Source of the DNA: Gnetum montanum
Lineage: Eukaryota > Streptophyta > Gnetopsida > Gnetales > Gnetaceae
Assembly (NCBI GenBank): GCA_015680685.1
Contig: MNCI01027123.1
Location: 411,268 to 475,267, forward strand
Direction of reading: 5' to 3'
DNA: 64,000 nucleotides
The notes under the pieces were generated by a model. It had not been told where the DNA came from, searched no databases, and saw only the letters and a program-made list of their open reading frames with translations. Of this stretch, positions 57,030 to 64,000 are shown piece by piece (the first letter of the stretch is position 1; each line of letters starts with the position of its first letter). The position numbers and the translations under genes are program-made.

Positions 57030-59470
57030 AGGATGGACAACTCAAGTGGGGATATCTATGAGGAAACATTGTTTTACCACCAAAACGTTCAACACCCATT
57101 ATGCTCCAAACTGCTCTTAAGAGGATGAAAATAAGTGAAGCACTTGGAAGGTATCATGAAACCAAATACATGACTCAACAATATAAACCTATTGATGAAT
57201 AGCTAAGGAAAGACCATGTTATGAAAGTAAGACATGAACAATACAAAGGAAAGACAATCAATTCTACTATTGTCTTGGAGGAGCTTGATGAAGATGTGTT
57301 TAGTGCTGAACAAATTAACCAAAATCATGAGTTTCAATCAGAAATGCCTATCATTCAATTGGATGAACCTATCAAGAATAAATCACACTTTGAATTAGTA
57401 GAGATACTCAAGTAGGAGGTAAAAGACTCAATGCACAATCAGGACTCAAGACCAAGAGTTCCTGCTAGGTCTCATAGAGAAGAACATCAAAGTCATCACA
57501 AGAGAACAAGTCAACACCGTTCTCCTACTACCTCATTTGCATCCTCACAATCATCAAAAGACTCTAATAGAAGAAGGAAAAAGTAAAAGGACCATAATAG
57601 GTAAGAGAGGAGAACTCATAACTATCATGACCATTACTCAAGACATTCTAATTCAAAAGATGAAGAGTATTAGAAACACAAATGTAGGGATCATAAAAAT
57701 CATGAAAGGGATGAGCATAGAAGGGGGTACTACTACAACTAAGCACACGAACCTAATTGAGATGATGAACCCCTAATGGCAACTTGCAATATGATTAACA
57801 TACAATAATATTTTCACATTCCAACTAGGCATGTGATGGATAGCTGAATCAAAGTGTTTGATACAAACAGCATGTTAATATTTTAAGGTGGCTATAACAC
57901 TAATCCACAACATCACCTTTAAGCTTTCCATGATGCCTACACCCTACAGAACATTGAAAGTGACCAGAAAAAGTTAAATTTTTTTCCTAGAACACTTGTG
58001 AAGGAGGCAGAAAGCTAGTACAGGTCACTAGAACTTGAATCAATCAAACACTAGAGTACCATGCTAGAACTCTTTAACGATAAGTATCAGACTTATTCAT
58101 GAGTGTTCAACTTAAGAAAAAAAATCCAAGGATGGAAGCAAGGAACTCATGAGACCCTTGATGTAGCAATGGAAAAATATTATTCACTATTCCACTGATG
58201 CCCAAGCCATGAATTTTCACCAAGGAAATAGCTCAAGCACATTGTAGATGGGTTGCAAAGTAAAACAAAAGAGACTTTTGGGATTTATGCCCAAGGAAGA
58301 TCATCAAAAATGATTGTCCATCACATCCAAAGATTAATTAATCAAGTAGCAATGAAGGAAGAAGAACTCATAAAGAGAGAGTTAGCTAAGGAATATAACA
58401 AAGATCCATCAATTAGAAAGAGAGATGTGCAGATATGTAACAAGAAAAAGGATGAAACCTTGGAAGATGTTATCTAGAAAAACACTCTGCCTATTCAAAA
58501 ATTAATCAATGATATAGAAACTAAGGTAGAGAAAGTCTTGGATTCATTAGATGAAAAATTTGCTACAACTCTAAAGATTGTGGAAGAAAAGACTAAACAA
58601 GAACTTAATAAGGGTAAGAAAAGGAAGAAGAAAAGAGCTAGTGGATAAGAAAGTTATAAGGACAAAGGAAAAGTTGCTACTATTGAAGGCTACCCTAACT
58701 TAAGTTTAGAGGAAGAAGAAGGATGCAATGTGTGCTAGTATGAACATCCTAAGGGATGTTGTCCTGTTATGATCCACTTGCAAGAATTTGGGGTATATGC
58801 ACTCAATCTAATCTTTGTCAAAAATCATATGCCCAAAAGACTATCTTATTCTCAAGTTCCTATTAGGTAAACTTTCTAGCTAACGTATTATCCAAGAAAA
58901 TCCTACCCTCAACCACAAGAGCAATATTAGTAGTAGTGGAAACAATTGTAGTTATGGGCTATGCTACCACCAAGGAAAAAATATTCATACAGGCAACCAA
59001 ACCCTAATGGATATTACATTCAATGTCCAATATCTTCAAGAAACACATTAGTTCAAACTTCTTCTCCTTATTATCCACTAGAATGATACAAATCTACTAC
59101 TCCAAGGATGGAACATAGTCCTTATGCACATTCACTAGTTGCTAGCCCATCAAATTCCCCTTCCAATCCTTGGCCACTAATGCCACCACTTGTTATGTAA
59201 GGGGAATTTCCATTACAATCATAGTAGAGGAGAGCTACAAGGGAAGTGAATATATAGATCAAGGATCTTACTAGCAAACTAAGGGCCAAACGAAGAAACA
59301 TCTTTTCTTTAGGACAAGTCCTAAAAGTTGGCATAGTCAAAACTTCATTGGGACAAGCTTCTCCTACATCAGATCCACCTACCAATAATGAGCTTCCAAT
59401 ATCATTAAACAAAAACATGCAAACTATTATGCTTACAATAATAGTCATGGACTGGATTAAGGTAGGGCCA
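57030..59470 (+). pseudogene. gag: Element F gag
   Basis: The N-terminal part is charged (ELDEDVFSAEQINQNHEFQS) and then rich in Ser, Arg, His and Asn (57440-57720). The capsid begins NPQHHL-AFHDAYTLQNIES near 57905 and goes on through NLRKKIQGWKQGTHETLDVA. A long charged helix is open at 58253-58477, followed by VEKVLDSLDEKFATTLKIVEE. The nucleocapsid block EGCNVC...YEHPKGCCPVMIH is at 58720-58775. A Tyr/Pro/Gln-rich tail leads to the protease. Collinear with element D, but with different stops. Confidence 0.82.
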
Positions 59471-59539
59471 CTCCCTAAGAAGAGAATTGATCCATGAGTT
59501 CCTTTGATTTATCTATGAGTAGTTGGAAATCTACCATGC

Positions 59540-59860
59540 AAAGCTCTATTAAACTTAGGTTCCAAGGTAAATTTGATCTCCTACAAAATATATTAAGCAT
59601 GGAACCTACCATCCTTAAAGGAGTGTAATATTATGTTGGAGCTTGCAGATCAATGTGTTACCATTCCTTTAGGACATATAGAGGCTATGGTAACCACTAT
59701 TAATGGGTGGTCTTATTTGAAAGACTTTCTTGTAATCGATGTGAAAAATAAAAAGAAGGAATTTCCAATTATCATGGGAAGGGCATGGCTTAGCACAATC
59801 GACGCTAAGTTAAGTATGAGAGATTTATTTGTCGAAATCTCTAAGAAAGAAAAGCACTGA
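59540..59860 (+). pseudogene. pol: Element F protease
   Basis: The active-site strand reads ALLNLGSKVNLIS: the catalytic Asp is Asn and the next residue Leu, so it cannot cleave. After a stop the frame 59633-59860 reads VTIPLGHIEAM, DFLVIDV, FPIIMGRAWLSTIDAKLSM, matching element A (1610-1790) along its length. Ends TGA at 59858. The protease is present here, although RT and everything after it is not. Confidence 0.8.
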
Positions 59861-60345
59861 CCCATATACACATAGTGGATTTCATGCATCACTACTAATA
59901 GAAAAGGATGCAATCATGGACCAACCTTCCAAAATGTCAACATAGTCATTATACCAATCCACAACAACAATGAAAAGCAAACATGTGCAAAACAAAGAGA
60001 AAGGGCCACCAAACCAAAAGACACCTTGTAGCTAACAATTGAGAACTTTCAAGTGTCTAAAATATGCATGGAATAATCTGACTCATTAATTTCCATTCTA
60101 AGAAAATGACTCCAACTAAGGACATAAAAAAAATTAATAAATAATAATCATGCACCAATGGGAAAAGAAAACAAGAACTTAGATGATCAAAACTTAACCA
60201 CCATCAAGATCACATGGGATAATAACAAAATAGTTAAATCAATAAATATGGTAAGTGAATCATCTAGAGTGTATGATCTAAGAGATCTAGAGAGCATTTC
60301 CTGAACACTCATCCATGAGTTCAGTCATGGGGGAGATGCCTTATC
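59861..60345 (+). pseudogene. Element F post-protease segment
   Basis: Continues from the protease into the segment also found in element D (41176-41478): KNLDDQN, ITWDNNK, SRVYDLRDLES and HEFSHGGDALS. Preserved co-linearity in two independent copies suggests that it was once translated. No known domain; several stops here. Confidence 0.55.
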
Positions 60346-62563
60346 TTGATCCTAGAATTAATAAGTGTTTTTCCTTTTTTTTATTTTATACTTCTTTTCA
60401 CTCTTTCACATTCTTTGATACAATTTTTCCTATTCTTTCACTTTTTCATTTCTTAAAATTTTGATACTCTTTCACATTTTTCAATCCTTTAATGATATTT
60501 CATTCTTTGAAATTTTTCATTTTTTATACTTATTTCCAATTCTTACTATCTTTTTCATACTTTGTTTTCATTTCCTTTGTAAATAATTTTTGATTGTTAA
60601 TAAAACATACCAAAAATAAGGCAAGATGTAGTTCAATAAAGTGAAAATTTCTCTATGTTATCAAGTCATAAGGAACTGATTATTTGAACAATGAACCCAC
60701 ACCATCCATCCATTCATTCCATTAATAAGAGGTTATTACCATGGCCATAATGATATTATTTTCCATCAAACAACTAAGAATAAACTTGTGATCATTATGC
60801 CTAGATTGAAAAGTGAAGAACCAAGTGGGAATGTAAAGGGTGTGACATCAATGGGATATGTGAACTCTCTTGGATTACTTCTATTAATTCTATCATGTTG
60901 CTAAGGTTGTATTATATCCTTGTAGATCTAATGAAAAATGGGAGTAATATTACAATAAGTGCTACCTTACCATGTCATTGGAAAGGCATGTTACCCATGC
61001 TTGAAGGTAGTCCTCGGGTAAGGTTGACACGAATAAAAATAACAAAGCATAGAATAAATTTCTAGGGGTCCCATTGGAAAGACATGTTACCCATGCCTAA
61101 AGGTCAACGTCTTCTTAGAAATTGAAAAAAAAATCCATGAATAAACTCCTCCCTTTTATAATCTACCAAGTGATGATACTCCTTGCAACAGTGGTAGTCT
61201 TACAATTGTGACTCCAAGTGATGAAACAATGTAATGTCACTAGAATGTTGTTTTGAATTGGTTTGAATCTTGGATAGAAAGGTAATGATTACTTTAACCA
61301 CTAATAAAGCACAAGAATTCATTATGTCTATGGTAAGACACCTAACATCCCAATTTCTACAATCCTTCTAAGTCCATTTCATCTCAGTATAAGAATAGCC
61401 ATAACTTATGGTTTTTGTGTAACATAGTGTTATTTTCAAAATTCAGTGGTACTAACATATATGTTTTGCTAAATATGTATGTGTTATATTCAACTTCTTA
61501 AGTGCCTAAGAACACTTCTAGGTGTGGTTATACAAGGGCATTAAGGGCTAGAACGTGCTTTGGGGAGGACCCGCTTGTATAACTATTGTATCTTATACCT
61601 ACCAAGCCATTCGACATCAGCTTGAACCTTCTAGCATCAAAAAACATCCATAAAACTTCCCATATCATTAAAACTATCTATTCAACCAACATGGATTCAT
61701 TACCCTTCTTATCCATCTCATGAACTTTCATCACCTGAGATTCCTTCTGTATAAACTTTCAATGAAAAATTTTTGAAAAATATGCATCTATCTATAGCTA
61801 AGGCCCTTTGAATATGCTTTCAACCTTCTAGAAATTCAAAGGAATCATTTTTATCCTTAGAACTTCATGAAAAATGAAAATTTCTAGCCTTCCCAATATC
61901 GAAGCAACCTCGATATCGGATCCCCGATGTCTTATCCTCGAGATTAGATTGCAATAAAACTATATATAGGTAAAGACTTAGCAAAATTATTCATTTCTCA
62001 TATTTTCACCCAAGGTATATTTTTCAAAAATTCTTCTTTGATTTGTGCTCTCATCTCCTAGCTTTCCCAAGCCATATCTTCCATGTTATTACTTCAATTT
62101 TTGTGATTTTCAAATCTATTTGATCCCAAAGTGATCATCTTAGTCATGGGGGGTTCTAATGAGAAAAATATAAGCTAATCTTTTAAAATTTTCTAATTCC
62201 TAGAAGGTATTTTAAGGGTGAGCTAATTTTTCAAAATTTTCTAACATATTGAAGGTATTTTTAAGGGTAAGTATGAAGTGAAACTTGAAATTTTTAATGA
62301 AAAATCAATCATATTAAAGCCAAAACACTTACATAATTCTCTTAAAGAACCATAACCATCATTACAAGTCATACACAACAACAAAATAGATACTTATGAA
62401 GGTTTATAAGGAAATTAACACTTATGGGGTAACTTTTTGGAAATTTATCTAACTCTACAATCATAAACTAAGAACTTATGAAAACTAAGGGTATGAGTAA
62501 GGTATGGAATTGTTAAGAATATATGAGAATACCTTAGTAATTATAAATTATTGATGATTACAT
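60346..62563 (+). other. Element F 3' UTR-like region
   Basis: T-rich start, then the conserved blocks: GGCATGTTACCCATGC at 60985-61000 and GACATGTTACCCATGC at 61081-61096 (two copies about 95 bases apart), and GGGGAGGACCCGCTTG near 61560. Collinear with 41479-44240 of element D once the solo LTR is ignored. No gene seen. Confidence 0.75.
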
Positions 62564-64000
62564 ATGGCCCCAAAGAGAGGAGCACAAGGAGGATCCTCAC
62601 AAGCCATAAGTAAATAACCAAGAGACCAAGGCAGAGGTTAGAGGACAAGAACTAGAACACACGAAGCAAGAAGCCCAATCCTTTAGCATTCATCAAGATA
62701 CTCCTGCTACTAGACAGTTAGCCCAAGGAGAGGTAGAGGAACCAGAAGTGCAAGGACGACACCTTACATTATTACACGACTACCTCCAAGCTATCCAAGA
62801 GAAGTCCATATTGACCATAGTAATTGTGGAGATAAACTTTGAACCATTTGTGAATTTTACCCCAAAAGTAGTAAAGAAAAAACTCAAAGTGTTACCATTA
62901 TGGCCCATCCTATCTAATAATGAAGAATGGTACCTTGGGGAAACTTATAAATTTTGGCACAATAAATAAGGGGACACCACAGGAAACATTGGAGGAATCT
63001 CAGTCTCATTCTCAATCAAGGTGATAGCTAAAGCTCTCAACATACCCAATGAAGGGGCAAAGGTAGCACACCTATCCACCAAATTAGATGCTGAAACTAG
63101 GAAAAGTATGGCTAAAATAGGCATATGGAAAAGAGGATAAGGGATATAACAAATTAACTCTAGATGAAAGAACATATTTCAAGACTAGCACCTATCACTT
63201 GTTCCAAACAAAAAGACAAAATAGATTATTCACTTATGCGACTAGAATAAGTGTGATCCTAATGGGCAAATACAACGCTAATCTTGCATAACTCTAGTTC
63301 ATGGAGATTCAAAGGTGATTTGAAGAAAATAAGGTAGGGAAGCCAATACTTCCATTCCCTTGCCTTATTAGGAAGTTATGCAAATGAGCCATAATCTTGG
63401 GGTATAGCAATGATGTTCCTAGGAGGGCCTACAATGCTTCATGTGCTAAAATGCTTAAACCAGCATCATCTAGGAAAGACCATGAAGAGGAATAAATTGT
63501 TGCTAGGGAAACCACATAAACCACTAAACAACAAAAGCAAGTAAGACCTAGTGGCTAGAAGCAAGAGCAACAACAGTGGCAATAACAACAATAACAAGTT
63601 CAACCATTTCTGCCAAAAGATTATAGATCATCAATGAGTTATCTGCAATAAATTGTAGAGACAATAAGTTGGGTAACAAGGGAGGAAGCTAACCTCTATG
63701 GAGTTATTGAAAATTCCATATAGCCCACAGTTTCTATTGATCTTGTGCATGGAAAAATCTCACTACAATCAAGAGAAGAGGTTCAATGTCACAATAGATC
63801 TTTGGGAATGCTACATCACTCCAAGTGATGCTAGAAATTGGAGAGAGAGCCATAGTTGTGATAATGTAGCACTAAGATCCAATGAGATCAAAGAGTCATT
63901 CAACATATCTATTCTACCACCAGTAGATCTAACTAGAGCTAGAGATGCTCAAATGCTAGCTAAAACCTCAATGAATCCTACTAACCATGAAGATGTGCTC
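62564..64000 (+). pseudogene. Element F extra ORF, runs off the window
   Basis: Starts MAPKRGAQGGSSQAISK at 62564. A frame is open at 62748-62969 with LPLWPILSNNEEWYLGETYK and FWHNK. Further on ISVSFSIKVIAKALNIP aligns with MSVSYLVEAI...ALGLP of element E, and ILPFPCLIRKLC (63350-63385) with its LPFPCLIRKLC. Stops and frame changes after 62967. The gene continues beyond 64000. Same family as the ORFs at 9245-9730, 44240-44660 and 48700-51546. Confidence 0.65.

Larger units (their letters stand above)
55854..64000 (+). mobile_element. Element F: Athila-related element without pol, nested in element E
   Basis: 5' LTR, primer site, gag, protease, conserved post-protease segment, 3' UTR and extra ORF follow in one direction; RT, RNase H and integrase are missing, with only about 500 bases between protease and 3' UTR. 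It runs out of the window before its 3' LTR. It sits inside the RT gene of element E, so it is younger than E. The predicted duplicated target at its left border is AGTAG (55849-55853). Confidence 0.85.

Noticed and set aside
1-64000. tRNA, rRNA or other structured RNA genes
   Set aside because: None recognised by eye; short tRNA genes could be missed without a search such as tRNAscan.

Overview
This window is nuclear DNA from a land plant, probably a seed plant with a large, transposon-rich genome. The basis is one intact class III (secretory) peroxidase gene with a spliceosomal intron, set in long AT-rich intergenic DNA and layers of decayed plant-type LTR retrotransposons (Athila-like and Tat/Ogre-like Ty3/gypsy, one Ty1/copia piece, one LINE piece). 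I cannot place the species. The only coding unit that looks functional for the host is the peroxidase at 31123-32307 (minus strand); everything else coding is transposon-derived and carries stops and frameshifts.

Layout. 1-7990: element A, an Athila-like element on the plus strand whose 5' end is outside the window (gag, protease, RT, RNase H, integrase, 3' UTR, 3' LTR at 7006-7990 with a 33-bp tandem repeat). 8270-9730: pieces of older Athila-like elements on both strands. 9780-27339: element C, a complete 17.56-kb Tat/Ogre-type element with two 1394-bp LTRs and a 5-bp target duplication (ACCAT). Its sense genes are gag, protease, RT, RNase H, archaeal-type RNase H and integrase. Between protease and RT lies a 5.7-kb stretch with sense-intron-like borders. 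This stretch holds a decayed antisense gene of seven exons (15923-20312), whose GT-AG junctions all keep the reading frame apart from one apparent slip inside exon 2. 27850-28798: copia RNase H end and LTR. 28800-37490: AT-rich DNA holding the peroxidase gene, an unrecognised ORF, a short duplication and a LINE 3' remnant.

37651-45890: element D, an Athila-related element with LTRs, gag and a 3' extra ORF but no protease, RT, RNase H or integrase, and with a solo LTR inserted in its 3' UTR. 47634-55853: element E, an Athila-like element on the minus strand (3' LTR, long extra ORF, 3' UTR, integrase, RNase H, RT). It is cut in the middle of RT by element F (55854 to beyond 64000, plus strand), a second element without pol, with gag, a protease and the same extra ORF.

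How the parts relate. Elements D and F have no polymerase or integrase and must have relied on relatives such as A or E for mobility. All four Athila-like elements share the same LTR ends (TGATGA...TCATCA) and the same conserved blocks in the 3' UTR, and three of the four (D, E, F) carry the same extra ORF in the position where Athila has its env-like gene. The most unusual object is the spliced antisense gene nested between protease and RT of element C.
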